A DNA stretch of 39,027 nucleotides from an uncultured Bacilli bacterium (GTDB lineage: Bacteria; Bacillota_I; Bacilli_A; RF39; UBA660). Below the pieces are notes generated by a model that was given only the letters and a program-made list of their open reading frames with translations, was not told the origin of the DNA and searched no databases. Below are positions 7,304 to 17,400 of the stretch, piece by piece. The stretch spans positions 1 through 39,027 of the forward strand of contig CAKOHQ010000006.1 in the NCBI GenBank assembly GCA_934085875.1, given 5' to 3'. The position numbers were made by a program, and so were the translations under genes. Position 1 is the stretch's first letter; each line of letters begins with the position of its first letter.

Positions 7304-9256
7304 ATGAATTCAGATTTAAAATTAATAAAAAAACATTATGGTGAAGATATGATGCATTATGCAAGAGAAAACTTTCCAATAATTTTAGAAGAAGAAGGAG
7401 TATTATCTAAATTCTTTTTAGATAATTTTGCAGAAAGTAAAACATTATATGAAGATTTAAAAGAAAATGATGAGTTAGTTAAATTTAAAAATTTTATATA
7501 TATACTTTATAACGTAAAAGATGAAGATAATAATGTTAATTATGATATAAAAAGTCCTGAAGAACTAATGAATGATGCGGGATATAACTTATATGAATGC
7601 AAAACAGAAGACGATATACAATCATTTAAGAAATACTATTCTAAGGGTGAAGAATTATGTACTTTTATAGGCAGAAGACTTAATACTAATAGAGTATTTT
7701 TTGCAGTAAAGAAAGACGTAGATAAAATTAGACGAGAAAATTTTAAAAATCCGGAAAGAGAAGACGAATATGGAACAAGTGTAATAAGTATACAATTTAC
7801 AAATGATGGAACAAATACTTTATCGATAAAAAATAGATACAATCATACTGTAAGTAATCCAGATGCTACATTTAAAAATAATTTAGATAATATTATAAAA
7901 GGATTAACAAAAAGTTTTGAAGTTCATTATGGAATTAAACAAAAATATATAAATATAGAAGAATTTAAAGAATTTGTACGTGCAAGTGATGGAAAATATT
8001 ATAAATATAATTATGAAAGATTTGGAATTCATTATTGTAATAATAATGTTATTATTCAATATGGGATACCAAAAAAGTTTGAAAAAGAAAAATATATTAT
8101 AATGGACAATTTTGTTTTAAATTTACAAAACAAATCGTTTGAAAAACTTGATTACGGTTATGATTGTTTTCCAGATACGATAAAAAATATTAAAAGTATT
8201 GAGGTAAGAAAAAATGGTAACAATAAAAATATAATTATAAAAACTGACAAAAAAGATATAATAGTAGAAGTAAATAAAAAAGGGGAAATAATAAGTTATA
8301 TAAATAATAATATTACAGAAATAAATAGTAATTTTTTAGAATGTAATAAAACGCTTCAATATTTAGAATTAAATAATGTAGTATCAATAGGAAATAATTT
8401 TTTATTAAATAATAACGTCTTAAAATCTTTAAGTATTAATAATGTTAAAACAATTGGCAATAATTTTATTGGTTTTAGTAACAATACTTTCATTAATCAA
8501 ATTGATTTTTCAAAACTTGAAACTATTGGGAATGGTTTTATGAGTTTTTGTGGACAAGGTATAACAAAAATTTCTTTACCTAACATTCAAAGTATAGGAA
8601 ATGATTTTTTAAAGTATTTAAAAAGTAATATAGAAATATTAGATTTTCCTAAATTAGAGACTATTGGTGAATACTTTATGTACTATGCAAAAGGAGTTAA
8701 AATAATAAATTTGCCAAATATAAAATGTTTATCTAGTTTTTTCTTATCAAGAAATAATGAATATGTTTCAAAATTAAATTTACAAAATTGTCAAATTATA
8801 GAAGGAAATGTTATGATTTTTTCTAATGTAAATCTAAACAACGCTAATTTTAGTAATTTAGAAAATATAGGGAATTCATTTTTACATATGTCTAATACTG
8901 ATAGTGATATAATTAATATTCCAAAGGTTGTAAATATAGGTGATGATGTTTTATCTTTTGAAAAAAATGTTAAGTTTGTTAATTCGCCTATGTTAAAACG
9001 TATTGGGAAACAATTTTTACAATATGCTGATAATTTACAAATTATAATTTTAGATAAATTAGAGTATATTGATGAAGATAGTTTAAGGGACTTTTTGGCT
9101 AAGCACATACGAAAATATAAATCATTAAATGAACAAGATAAAATAGTAAAATTAAAACAATATTTTGTTATGAGAATACAAATTAATAAATTATTAAATT
9201 TGAAAAATGTTATTATACAAAATCTTTACACTAAAACAAAAGTATTAAAAAAATAA
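7304..9256 (+). CDS. Leucine-rich-repeat protein (BspA-like repeats) with a conserved N-terminal domain
   Basis: This 650-residue protein has no signal peptide and no membrane segment. The N-terminal ~210 residues (SKGEELCTF, VFFAVKKDVDKIRRENFKNPEREDEYG, NRYNHTVSNPDATFKNNLDNI) are a conserved domain that I recall from LRR proteins of gut Firmicutes. Its function is unknown. After a linker (about 215-340) come ten or more degenerate repeats of about 22-24 residues (about 345-600) of the form xIGNxFLxxxxxLxxLxLPxLxx, which is the LRR_5/BspA pattern, and then a basic C-terminal tail. Such repeats mediate protein contacts. The absence of a secretion signal argues for a cytoplasmic role, unlike secreted BspA. 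GGGGA precedes the ATG. Confidence 0.75.
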   Translation: MNSDLKLIKKHYGEDMMHYARENFPIILEEEGVLSKFFLDNFAESKTLYEDLKENDELVKFKNFIYILYNVKDEDNNVNYDIKSPEELMNDAGYNLYECKTEDDIQSFKKYYSKGEELCTFIGRRLNTNRVFFAVKKDVDKIRRENFKNPEREDEYGTSVISIQFTNDGTNTLSIKNRYNHTVSNPDATFKNNLDNIIKGLTKSFEVHYGIKQKYINIEEFKEFVRASDGKYYKYNYERFGIHYCNNNVIIQYGIPKKFEKEKYIIMDNFVLNLQNKSFEKLDYGYDCFPDTIKNIKSIEVRKNGNNKNIIIKTDKKDIIVEVNKKGEIISYINNNITEINSNFLECNKTLQYLELNNVVSIGNNFLLNNNVLKSLSINNVKTIGNNFIGFSNNTFINQIDFSKLETIGNGFMSFCGQGITKISLPNIQSIGNDFLKYLKSNIEILDFPKLETIGEYFMYYAKGVKIINLPNIKCLSSFFLSRNNEYVSKLNLQNCQIIEGNVMIFSNVNLNNANFSNLENIGNSFLHMSNTDSDIINIPKVVNIGDDVLSFEKNVKFVNSPMLKRIGKQFLQYADNLQIIILDKLEYIDEDSLRDFLAKHIRKYKSLNEQDKIVKLKQYFVMRIQINKLLNLKNVIIQNLYTKTKVLKK

Positions 9257-9316
9257 ATATACTTTTTAATACTATTTATGTTACACTTATAAAGTATCAG
9301 AAAATAGAGGGATGAC

Positions 9317-9481
9317 ATGACAAATAAAAAATGTATATTTATATTATTAATAATACTTGCATTTATTTTAAGAATAGATGTGTATTCAACTAATAAAAAA
9401 AATAATATAGAAACAAATAAAAATAAAATAGTAGAAAAAGACCAATCTTTAAAATATAGTACATATGATTTTAAAGGTTAG
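9317..9481 (+). CDS. Small N-terminally anchored or secreted protein, unknown function
   Basis: This short gene of 54 codons has AGAGGGA five bases before its ATG. The protein begins with a basic stretch (MTNKK), a hydrophobic segment (about residues 6-18) and a polar, Lys/Asn-rich remainder. It could be a signal-anchored or cleaved peptide. It has no recognised family. It ends 6 bases from the oppositely oriented gene at 9488. Confidence 0.5.
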   Translation: MTNKKCIFILLIILAFILRIDVYSTNKKNNIETNKNKIVEKDQSLKYSTYDFKG

Positions 9482-9498
9482 TCTTTTTTATAACCTTT
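9473..9498. terminator. Hairpin between convergent genes
   Basis: AAAGGTTA (9473-9480) pairs with TAACCTTT (9491-9498) around a T-rich loop that holds both gene ends. It is a candidate terminator, without a clean U tract on either side. Confidence 0.35.
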
Positions 9499-9859
9499 CT
9501 GTATTATTATTGTTTAAAGAATCTTTTCTTAACTGTATAACTTCTTCTTTTAATTGTTTAATTTCTTCTTCTAAAGATTTATCAATACCTTTTTTAATTC
9601 CTGGTTTTCTTCTTCTATCGTGTTTTACAGTCTGATTTTGTGCACCAATTGTAAGTAATGTTTGACCAATTTGTTCAAAAAAGTTACCAACTGAATTTTG
9701 TTGATTTATAGTTAAACCTTTTGCAATAATAATTCCAATACCAGTAGCAATAAGAGTAAATTCATAGGCATTCAAAGAATTTAGCCATTTAGCAATATCG
9801 TTAAAATCTTGGCTAACAAACTTTTCAAATTCCTCATTTTCTCTAAATGCCTCTCTCAT
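9488..9859 (-). CDS. Small membrane protein with C-terminal coiled coil, unknown function
   Basis: This 123-residue protein is not recognised. It has an acidic N-terminus, one hydrophobic segment (about 33-48, FTLIATGIGIIIAKGL), a Gln/Asn-rich middle, a basic patch (KHDRRRKPGIKKG, about 79-91) and a C-terminal heptad-like coiled coil (about 94-116, SLEEEIKQLKEEVIQLRKDS). This suggests an oligomeric membrane-tethered protein. AGAGGT precedes the ATG. It is divergent from the VanZ-like gene. Confidence 0.6.
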   Translation of the reverse strand: MREAFRENEEFEKFVSQDFNDIAKWLNSLNAYEFTLIATGIGIIIAKGLTINQQNSVGNFFEQIGQTLLTIGAQNQTVKHDRRRKPGIKKGIDKSLEEEIKQLKEEVIQLRKDSLNNNNTERL

Positions 9860-9938
9860 ATATGACCTCTATAAAATTATATGAATTTATACTTTATATA
9901 TTTTAAATTATATATTATAATTATTTCGGTGGTAAAAT

Positions 9939-11030
9939 ATGACAACTTATTTAAATTCTATATATAGTGCATTTTTTTTATTCCCATTTATAGCACTATT
10001 AATAACATTTCCATTTATGATAATAAATTATAATAAATATGGTTCAATATCTAAGATTAGAACCTTTATCATATATACATTTATATTATACTTATTATGT
10101 GCATACTTTCTAGTAATATTACCTCTACCAAGTAGAGAATATGTAAGCAAACTAACTATACCGCATTATCAATTAAAGCCATTTAATTTTATATTTGATT
10201 TCATTAAAGAAAATAGATATTCATTTAATAGTTTATCAAGTTTTATTAAAATGTTAAAACAACCTAGCATATATCAACCACTATTTAATATAGCATTAAC
10301 TATACCATTTGGTATGTATTTAAGATATTATTATAAATGCAATTTAAAAAAAACAATTATTTGTTCATTTTTATTAAGTTTATTTTTTGAAATAACACAA
10401 TTAACAGGACTTTATTATATATATCCTAGAAATTATAGAATGTTTGATGTAGATGATATAATGTTTAATACAATAGGTGGATTAATTGGATACTATTTAA
10501 TAACACCATTTCTAAAAATATTACCTTCTAGAGAAAAAATAGATGATAATTCATATATTATGAGTAATAAAGTTACAGGATTAAGAAGACTAGTAGCATT
10601 CATAATAGATATATTTTTTCTAAGTCTAATATTCGGAATATCCCTAATAATAACATTATTATATGGTAAAGAATATAATTTAAAAACGTTTATCATTTTA
10701 CTCTTAGTTATAACATACATTATGTTTATTTTACTACCTTGTATATTTAAAGGAAGAACAATAGGTAAAAGAATAGTTAATTTAAAATTAAATAGTTACA
10801 TTAATAAAATTTATCCGATAATAATTAGAACTAACTTGATGTTTATTTATGTATTTTTAATTCCATTAATAAGTATAGTGTTAATTGATGATCAAAATTT
10901 AATAGGAATATTATTTATTATTATATATATGTTATATTCTTTTGCATCATTTATCATATTAATTACTAATAATAAATTATGGTATGAAAAATTAACTAAA
11001 ACAGAAAATATCAATACTTTTAAAATTTGA
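9939..11030 (+). CDS. VanZ-like / RDD-domain membrane protein
   Basis: This 363-residue polytopic protein combines two domains. The N-terminal half (about 1-185) is VanZ-like, with LPFGMYLRYY-type helix starts, the FFEITQL motif and the DVDDIMFNTIGGLIGY motif typical of VanZ. The second half (about 205-355) is an RDD domain, with the RRLVAFIIDIFFLSLIF start and GRTIGKRIVNLKL. This fusion is common in Firmicutes. VanZ proteins are linked to glycopeptide and lipoglycopeptide tolerance, but the role of this form is unknown. GGTGG precedes the ATG, and a TATAAT is present at 9916-9921. Confidence 0.82.
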   Translation: MTTYLNSIYSAFFLFPFIALLITFPFMIINYNKYGSISKIRTFIIYTFILYLLCAYFLVILPLPSREYVSKLTIPHYQLKPFNFIFDFIKENRYSFNSLSSFIKMLKQPSIYQPLFNIALTIPFGMYLRYYYKCNLKKTIICSFLLSLFFEITQLTGLYYIYPRNYRMFDVDDIMFNTIGGLIGYYLITPFLKILPSREKIDDNSYIMSNKVTGLRRLVAFIIDIFFLSLIFGISLIITLLYGKEYNLKTFIILLLVITYIMFILLPCIFKGRTIGKRIVNLKLNSYINKIYPIIIRTNLMFIYVFLIPLISIVLIDDQNLIGILFIIIYMLYSFASFIILITNNKLWYEKLTKTENINTFKI

Positions 11031-11047
11031 TATTTTTTTATAGTAAC

Positions 11048-11353
11048 CTAAATATTTAAATTATCTAAATCCAAAATATCATTAACTTTTAAATTTATAC
11101 TAGAGTTATTTGGTAATTCTAATATATTAGTTTTATTTTTATTATTAAATATAATTATTTTATTGGGTTTTATATTTCTATTAATCATCAGTATTCTATT
11201 ATTCTTATCTAATAATAAAACATCAATAGTCTCTAACATGAAAAATGTATGTATACTTTTACAATCTTTTATTAATAAACCATAATTAATATTTCTTTTA
11301 TTCATTAATCCTATTAATTTATCTTTAAAACTTTTAGCAACTACGACTTTCAT
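11048..11353 (-). CDS. DUF192 family protein
   Basis: This 101-residue protein has the DUF192 pattern: an early GLMNKRN (about 15-21), SIHTFFMLETIDVLLLD (about 33-49), a NIKPNK turn and ILELPNNSS near 77-85. DUF192 proteins are small beta-rich domains of unknown function and are often exported; this one has no signal peptide and appears cytoplasmic. Its promoter is back to back with that of the LtaS-like gene. Confidence 0.82.
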   Translation of the reverse strand: MKVVVAKSFKDKLIGLMNKRNINYGLLIKDCKSIHTFFMLETIDVLLLDKNNRILMINRNIKPNKIIIFNNKNKTNILELPNNSSINLKVNDILDLDNLNI

Positions 11354-11390
11354 ACTATCACCAATTTATTATATTCAATTTCTTAAATTA

Positions 11391-11419
11391 ATTATACATT
11401 TATAGATGGATAATATCAA
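11391..11419 (-). promoter_or_regulatory. Promoter of the DUF192 gene
   Basis: On the minus strand TTGATA (complement of 11414-11419), 17 bp, TATAAT (complement of 11391-11396). Confidence 0.7.
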
Positions 11420-11430
11420 CATACAAATAG

Positions 11431-11458
11431 TTGATTTTAGTATAAAATATAATATAAT
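11431..11458 (+). promoter_or_regulatory. Divergent promoter toward the LtaS-like gene
   Basis: TTGATT (11431-11436), 16 bp, TATAAT (11453-11458). Its -35 box faces that of the DUF192 promoter 11 bases away, which gives the inverted repeat ATCAAC-N9-GTTGAT. The transcript would have a leader of about 100 nt. Confidence 0.5.
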
Positions 11459-11564
11459 TTCATAAATATTTCAAAAATATTTAATAAAACGAAATTGATA
11501 TATGGACTTATAATGTATTATGTTATATTATATTTAATGTGTCTTAAAAGGAGTAAATAAAGAT

Positions 11565-13631
11565 ATGAAGAAGTATATAAATAAGAATATATTATTAAAT
11601 ACTATTATTAATTTTACATTCTTAATATTAATTGAAATAATATTTAAAATTGTTAATTTTTATAATTTAATAGATTATTCAAACATTAGAATTTTAATAT
11701 CTAGTTTTTTATTAAGTTTTATTATTGGTAATTTAGAATATTTTATAAATAAAAAATTACATAAATATATTAATGTAACTTTGATATTTATATCATCAAT
11801 ATATGCTTTAGCAGAAACAGGATTTAATAATTTTATTGGTGTTTATATGTCACTAGGAACATCTAGTCAATTAGGTGCTGTTATAGATTATATTAGAGAA
11901 TTTATATTAAGTTTTAAATGGTATTATTATTTTCTTATGTTACCATTTGTACTTATAATTATATATTATATCTTTATAAATAAAAAAGTAATTAATAAAT
12001 TCAATATAAATATGAATAAAAATAATTATAAATTATTGAATAAAAGATTATATGTTAAGAAATTATCTTTAAGTATTTTAATTTTATGTGTAGTTTCTAA
12101 TTTATATTTATTAACATTATATATTCCATTTATGCAAAATAAATTACAAACAGTGAGTAATAGAAAGTTATTTAAAAGTCCTAGTGTTCCAAGTATTACA
12201 ATAAAACAATTTGGTATAACAACATTTGGATTATTAGATGTAAATAATTATCTTTTTCCAGCTAAAGTAAGTGAAGAATATAAGATAGAAAATGAGAGTA
12301 ATAAATATGCTAAAGAAAATAGTACAAGAAAATTTGATGATACTAATTGGAATAATTTAATAGATAATGAAACTAATGAGACATTAAATACTTTAAATAA
12401 ATATTTTATAAATAATGATGTTACTGATACTAATAATTATACAGGTATGTTTAAAGACAAAAACTTAATTGTTATTATGTTAGAAAGTGTTAATGATATT
12501 ATTATAAATAAAGAAGATTATCCTAACTTTTATAAAATGTATAGTGAGGGTTGGCATTGGAAAAATAATTATAGTCCTAGAAATAGTTGTAGTACTGGTA
12601 ATAATGAGATGAGTGGTATGACAAGTTTATTTTCTATATATAATACTTGTACTGCGAATAATTATAGAAAGAATAGTTATTTTGAAGCAATATTTAATTT
12701 ATTTAATAATAAAGGATATAATACTTTCAGTGCACATGATTATACAGAACATTATTATTATAGAAATGAAATTCATACTAATATGGGAAGTAATGCATAT
12801 TATGGAGTTGAAAAACTTGGTATAGAATATTCTAGTATTTATAAAAATTGGGCTAGTGATGAAGATTTTATGAATAAAGTATTAGAACTTATAGATAATG
12901 TTGATAACAAAAATTTTATGGCATGGTTAACAACTGTATCAAGTCATCAACCTTATTATTATTCTTCAATTGAAGGAGATAAATATCTAAGTTTGTATGA
13001 AGATATGGATATAAGAACAGATTTAAAAAGATATAAATCTAAATTAAAAATATTAGATAATGCACTTGGAATATTGCTTGATGGATTAGAGAAAAAAGGT
13101 ATATTAGATGATACTGTTATAGTTATGTATGGGGATCATTATCCTTATGGATTATCTACCGATACAATTAATACGGTTTTAGATTATGATACAAATGTAG
13201 ACTATGAAAATGAAAGAGTTCCATTTGTTATATATAATACTGATATTGATAGCAAAGAGTTTGAAAGTTATACGTCATATATTAATATACTTCCTACTGT
13301 TGCAAATTTATTTGATTTAGACTATGATCCAAGACTTTATATGGGAACTGACTTATTAAGTAAGGATTATGAATCTATAGTTATATTTGCAGATGGAAGT
13401 TGGAAAAATGAATATGCATATTATAATGCAAGTAGAAGTAGCATAGAATATTATAATGATAAAACTTATACAATTGAAGAATTACAAAATATTAATAATA
13501 AAATTGATTTAAAAATTAAAATGAGTAGTTTGGCAATTAAAAATAATTACTTTAATTACTTATATAATTCATTAAATGGAAATGTTATGAATAAAGTAGA
13601 TAAGATTGATAATAAACAAAATGAATCTTAA
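11565..13631 (+). CDS. LtaS-like sulfatase-fold membrane enzyme (lipoteichoic acid synthase family)
   Basis: This 688-residue protein has five predicted N-terminal membrane helices (to about residue 190), a linker and an extracellular sulfatase/alkaline-phosphatase-fold domain. The metal and catalytic residues of the LtaS family are visible: E307 (IMLESVND), the nucleophile T344 (SCSTGNNEMSG) and D524-H525 (MYGDHYPYG), with SSHQPYYY near 464. In this family the enzyme transfers glycerol-phosphate from phosphatidylglycerol to build lipoteichoic acid, or primes it. Which one applies here is unknown. The C-terminal Asn/Lys-rich tail is unusual but low in information. AAAGGAG lies before the ATG. 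Confidence 0.88.
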   Translation: MKKYINKNILLNTIINFTFLILIEIIFKIVNFYNLIDYSNIRILISSFLLSFIIGNLEYFINKKLHKYINVTLIFISSIYALAETGFNNFIGVYMSLGTSSQLGAVIDYIREFILSFKWYYYFLMLPFVLIIIYYIFINKKVINKFNINMNKNNYKLLNKRLYVKKLSLSILILCVVSNLYLLTLYIPFMQNKLQTVSNRKLFKSPSVPSITIKQFGITTFGLLDVNNYLFPAKVSEEYKIENESNKYAKENSTRKFDDTNWNNLIDNETNETLNTLNKYFINNDVTDTNNYTGMFKDKNLIVIMLESVNDIIINKEDYPNFYKMYSEGWHWKNNYSPRNSCSTGNNEMSGMTSLFSIYNTCTANNYRKNSYFEAIFNLFNNKGYNTFSAHDYTEHYYYRNEIHTNMGSNAYYGVEKLGIEYSSIYKNWASDEDFMNKVLELIDNVDNKNFMAWLTTVSSHQPYYYSSIEGDKYLSLYEDMDIRTDLKRYKSKLKILDNALGILLDGLEKKGILDDTVIVMYGDHYPYGLSTDTINTVLDYDTNVDYENERVPFVIYNTDIDSKEFESYTSYINILPTVANLFDLDYDPRLYMGTDLLSKDYESIVIFADGSWKNEYAYYNASRSSIEYYNDKTYTIEELQNINNKIDLKIKMSSLAIKNNYFNYLYNSLNGNVMNKVDKIDNKQNES

Positions 13632-13636
13632 AAATT

Positions 13637-13670
13637 GAAGAAAAGTTACAAAATTTTTCTTTTTTTTTAA
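13637..13670 (+). terminator. Terminator after the LtaS-like gene
   Basis: A weak A-U stem (AAGAAAA with TTTTCTT, spanning a GTTACAAAAT loop) followed by a run of nine T. Confidence 0.5.
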
Positions 13671-13679
13671 AAGTTAATG

Positions 13680-13688
13680 TGCTATAAT
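13680..13688 (+). promoter_or_regulatory. Extended -10 promoter of the rsmC-like gene
   Basis: TGC-TATAAT forms a complete extended -10 element. The -35 region is only a T run. The predicted start lies about 20 bases before the ribosome-binding site. Confidence 0.6.
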
Positions 13689-13717
13689 TAAAATACATTT
13701 AAAAAAGGGGAATGTTA

Positions 13718-14308
13718 ATGAGTCAATATTTCACTAATGATGAGAACTTAAAAAGCGAATATAGAAATATAATTTATAAATATAAAGATTATGTATTTAA
13801 TTTTACTAGTGATTTAGGAGTGTTTTCAAAAGATAGAGTAGATTATGCTAGCAAATTACTTGTAGAAAATTATTTTAAAATAGGTAGAAAAAATGTTAAT
13901 GTTTTAGATGTTGGTTGCGGTTATGGTTTTATAGGGATAACTATATCTAAAATAATGGATAGTAGAGTTGATATGATAGATGTAAATAAAAGAGCAGTTC
14001 ATTTGTCTAATTTGAATATAAAAAATATGAATGTTGATGCTGTTTCTTTTATTAGTGATAATTATAGCAATATTGATAAAAAGTATGATGTTATAATATC
14101 TAATCCACCTATAAGAGCAGGTAAAAAAGTATATTTGGATATTATTAATAATGCGGTAAATTATTTGAATGATGGTGGGGAATTTTATTTTGTTATGAAT
14201 AAAGATCATGGGGCAAAAAATGTAATAGAAAAAATAAAAGATGTTTATGATGTGAACGTATTAGATAAAAATAAAGGATTTTTTGTAATTCTTTGTAAAA
14301 AGCGTTGA
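13718..14308 (+). CDS. RsmC-like class I methyltransferase (YbxB-type, next to rpoB)
   Basis: The start is chosen at 13718 because GGGGAATG is then correctly spaced; an ATG at 13712 is too close to it. The product has 196 residues. The SAM-binding motif VLDVGCGYGFIG lies near 64-75, the acidic motif MIDVNKRA follows, and the N6/N2-methyltransferase signature is NPPIRAGK (about 130-137). Its position directly upstream of rpoB matches B. subtilis ybxB, a relative of RsmC, the 16S rRNA G1207 methyltransferase. The rRNA target here is inferred. The gene's TGA stop overlaps the -35 box of the rpoB promoter. Confidence 0.85.
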   Translation: MSQYFTNDENLKSEYRNIIYKYKDYVFNFTSDLGVFSKDRVDYASKLLVENYFKIGRKNVNVLDVGCGYGFIGITISKIMDSRVDMIDVNKRAVHLSNLNIKNMNVDAVSFISDNYSNIDKKYDVIISNPPIRAGKKVYLDIINNAVNYLNDGGEFYFVMNKDHGAKNVIEKIKDVYDVNVLDKNKGFFVILCKKR

Positions 14309-14333
14309 CATATTCGTTTTGTATTGATAAAAT
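14305..14333 (+). promoter_or_regulatory. Strong promoter of rpoBC
   Basis: TTGACA (14305-14310), 17-bp spacer, TAAAAT (14328-14333). The -35 box overlaps the stop codon of the upstream methyltransferase gene. It gives rpoBC a transcript of their own with a leader of about 67 nt. Confidence 0.8.
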
Positions 14334-14339
14334 TTTAAA

Positions 14340-14406
14340 TTGGTGGCGTAGTCTCTTTTTGTGGAGATTACTCTCGAAAAAAATACTAGTATTGGGGTGA
14401 ACTTGA
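14340..14406 (+). other. Structured 5' leader of rpoB
   Basis: The leader holds a hairpin (TAGTCTC, T-rich loop, GAGATTA, about 14349-14371). It also holds a perfect 12-bp palindrome AATACTAGTATT (14382-14393) that abuts the ribosome-binding site GGGGTGA (14394-14400). A role in regulating rpoB translation is possible but not shown by the sequence. Confidence 0.4.
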
Positions 14407-17400
14407 GTGGCATACAAAGTAGAAAAATTTGGTGACCATAGAGAAAGAAGATCTTTCTCAAAAACTTCTAATAAATATGAATTAAAAGATTTATTAGATA
14501 TTCAAAAAGAATCTTATAAATGGTTCTTGACAGAAGGAATTAAAGAAGTATTTGATGATTTATTTCCTGTAGAAAGTTTCACTGGTAATATATCTCTAAG
14601 TTTTAGTGATTATTGTTTTGATGAACCTAGATATGGGGTAAAAGAATCAAAAGAAAGAATGGTAACATATAGTGCTCCATTAAAAGTTAATGCACGTGTT
14701 TTCATTAATGAAACAGGTGAAGTTAAAGAACAAGAAGTCTTCTTAGGTGACATGCCTATGATGACAGATGCAGGAACTTTTATAATTAATGGTGTTGAAC
14801 GTGTTATTGTTTCACAATTAGTAAGAAGTCCATCAATATATTTTAAACGTGAAATAGATAAAAATGGACGACCAGTAGTAAGTGGAGAAATGATACCTAA
14901 TAAAGGTACATGGTTAGAGTTTGAACTTGACGCAAGAGATGTTATTTATGTAAGAATTGATAGAACTAGAAAAGTTACTGTTACAACACTTCTACGTGCA
15001 TTAGGATTATCTAGTGACGAAGAAATTTTAGAAGTATTTGGTGATAATAGATTTATTAAAAATACTTTAGAAAAGGATAGTACTAGAAATACCGATGAAG
15101 CATTAATTGAAATTTATGAAAAATTAAGACCAGGTGAGCCTGCAACTCTTGATTCTGCTAAGAACCAATTAATTACACGTTTCTTTGATAAGTTCCGTTA
15201 TGATTTAGCTAAAGTAGGACGTTATAAATTTAATAAAAAATTAAATGTATTAGATCGTTTGCTAGGACAAAAAATAGCTGAAAACATTAAAGATGGAAAA
15301 GAAATCATAGTAGAAAAAGGTACAGTAATAGATAAAACTATATTAGAAAAAATTAGACCTATATTTCTTAATGGTTATAATTTAAAAACAGTTACTATTA
15401 ATGAAGAATTAGATGAATATAATAAAGTCCAAGAAATTCATGTTTATAATAAAAATAATGAAAAAGAAATAATTAAAATAATAGGCAATGATCAAAGTAT
15501 TGATTCTAGACGTTTAACTATTTCTGATGTATATGGTGCAATTTCATATTATTTGAACTTATTAGATGATATTGGAAATATAGATGAAATAGATCATTTA
15601 GCTAATCGTCGTGTTAGACAAGTTGGTGAGTTAATCCAAAATCAATTTAGAACTGGTATGGTTCGTATGGAAAGAGTTATTCGTGAAAGAATGACAACTC
15701 AAGAATTAGATATGGTAACTCCTAAGACATTAATTAATATTCGTCCAGTAACAGCTGCTATGAAAGAATTCTTTGGATCAAGTCAGTTATCTAAGTTCAT
15801 GGATCAAGTTAATCCAATTGCTGAATTAACTGATAAGAGACGTTTATCAAGTCTTGGACCTGGAGGTTTATCAAGAGATAGAGCTGGTATGGAAGTTCGT
15901 GACGTTAACGTATCACACTATGGTAGAATTTGTCCTATCGAATCTCCAGAAGGTGCAAACATTGGTCTTATAACTTCAATTGCAAGTTATGCAAAAGTTA
16001 ATGAATATGGTTTCTTAATGACACCATATAGAAAAGTTGTTGATTGTCATGTAACTGATGAAGTTTTATATTTAACTGCTGATGAGGAAAGTGATTATTA
16101 TATAAGTCAAGCAACTATTGGAATGGATGAAGATAATAATTTAACTGATAAAGAAGTTGTTGCTCGTTTAAATGGTGAAAACGTTATTGTTAAGAAAGAA
16201 TTAGTTAATTTCATAGATGTTGCTCCAAGTCAAGTTGTATCAATTACAACAAGTTGTATACCTTTCTTGGATCATGATGATGCGCATAGAGCTTTAATGG
16301 GATCTAACATGCAACGTCAAGCAGTACCACTTCTACAAAGTGAAGCTCCATTTGTTGGAACTGGTGTAGAATACATTGCAGCAAGAGACTCAGGATCAAC
16401 AATAGTAGCGAAAGCTGATGGTATTGTAGAATATGCTGATTCTAAAAAGATTATTATTAAAAATGCTAAAGATAAAGATGTTTATTATTTAGATAATTTT
16501 GAAAGAAGTAATGCAGAAACATGTTTAAATCATAGTCCTATTGTTAAAAAAGGTGATAAAGTTCATCGTGGTGAAGTTCTTGCTGATGGTACAAGTACTA
16601 ATAAGGGAGAATTAGCCTTAGGTAAAAATATGACTGTTGCATTTATGACATTTAATGGTTATAACTATGAAGATGCTGTTGTATTAAATGAAAGATTAGT
16701 TAAAGATGATGTTTATACATCACTTCATATAGAACATTATGATATTGATTGTCGTGATACTAAATTAGGACCAGAAGAAATTACACGTGATATTCCTAAT
16801 GTAAGTGAGGATGCACGTAAGAATTTGGATGCTAATGGTATTATACGCATTGGTACAGAAGTTCATGAAGGCGATATATTAGTTGGTAAAGTTACTCCAA
16901 AAGGTGTACAAGAATTAACTAGTGAAGAAAAATTATTACACGCTATATTTGGTGAAAAGACTCGTGAAGTTAGAGATACATCACTACGTGTAGCACATGG
17001 TGCTGATGGTATAGTTCATGACGTTAAAATATATACTAAAGAAAATAGTGATGAACTTGCTGCTGGTGTTTCTAAGGTAATAAGAGTATATATTATTCAA
17101 AAACGTAAAATTCAAGTTGGAGACAAAATGTCTGGTCGTCATGGTAATAAAGGTGTTATATCACTTATTCTTCCAGAAGAAGATATGCCATACTTACCAG
17201 ATGGTACTCCAGTAGATATTGTTCTTAATCCACAAGGTGTTCCATCTCGTATGAACTTAGGACAAATATTAGAGTTACATTTAGGAATGGCTGCTAAAAA
17301 ATTAGGTGTTTATTGTGCAACTCCAGTATTCGATGGAGCTACCGTAGAAGACATAGCTGAAATGATGGATGAAGCAGGACTTGATAAAGATGGCAAGACT

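Noticed and set aside
11415..11435. Inverted repeat ATCAAC-N9-GTTGAT as a repressor operator.
   Set aside because: It is explained by two back-to-back -35 boxes (TTGATA and TTGATT) of divergent promoters.
13904..14461. Several minus-strand open frames over rsmC and the rpoB start.
   Set aside because: They are antisense to well-conserved genes and have no expression signals or recognisable domains.
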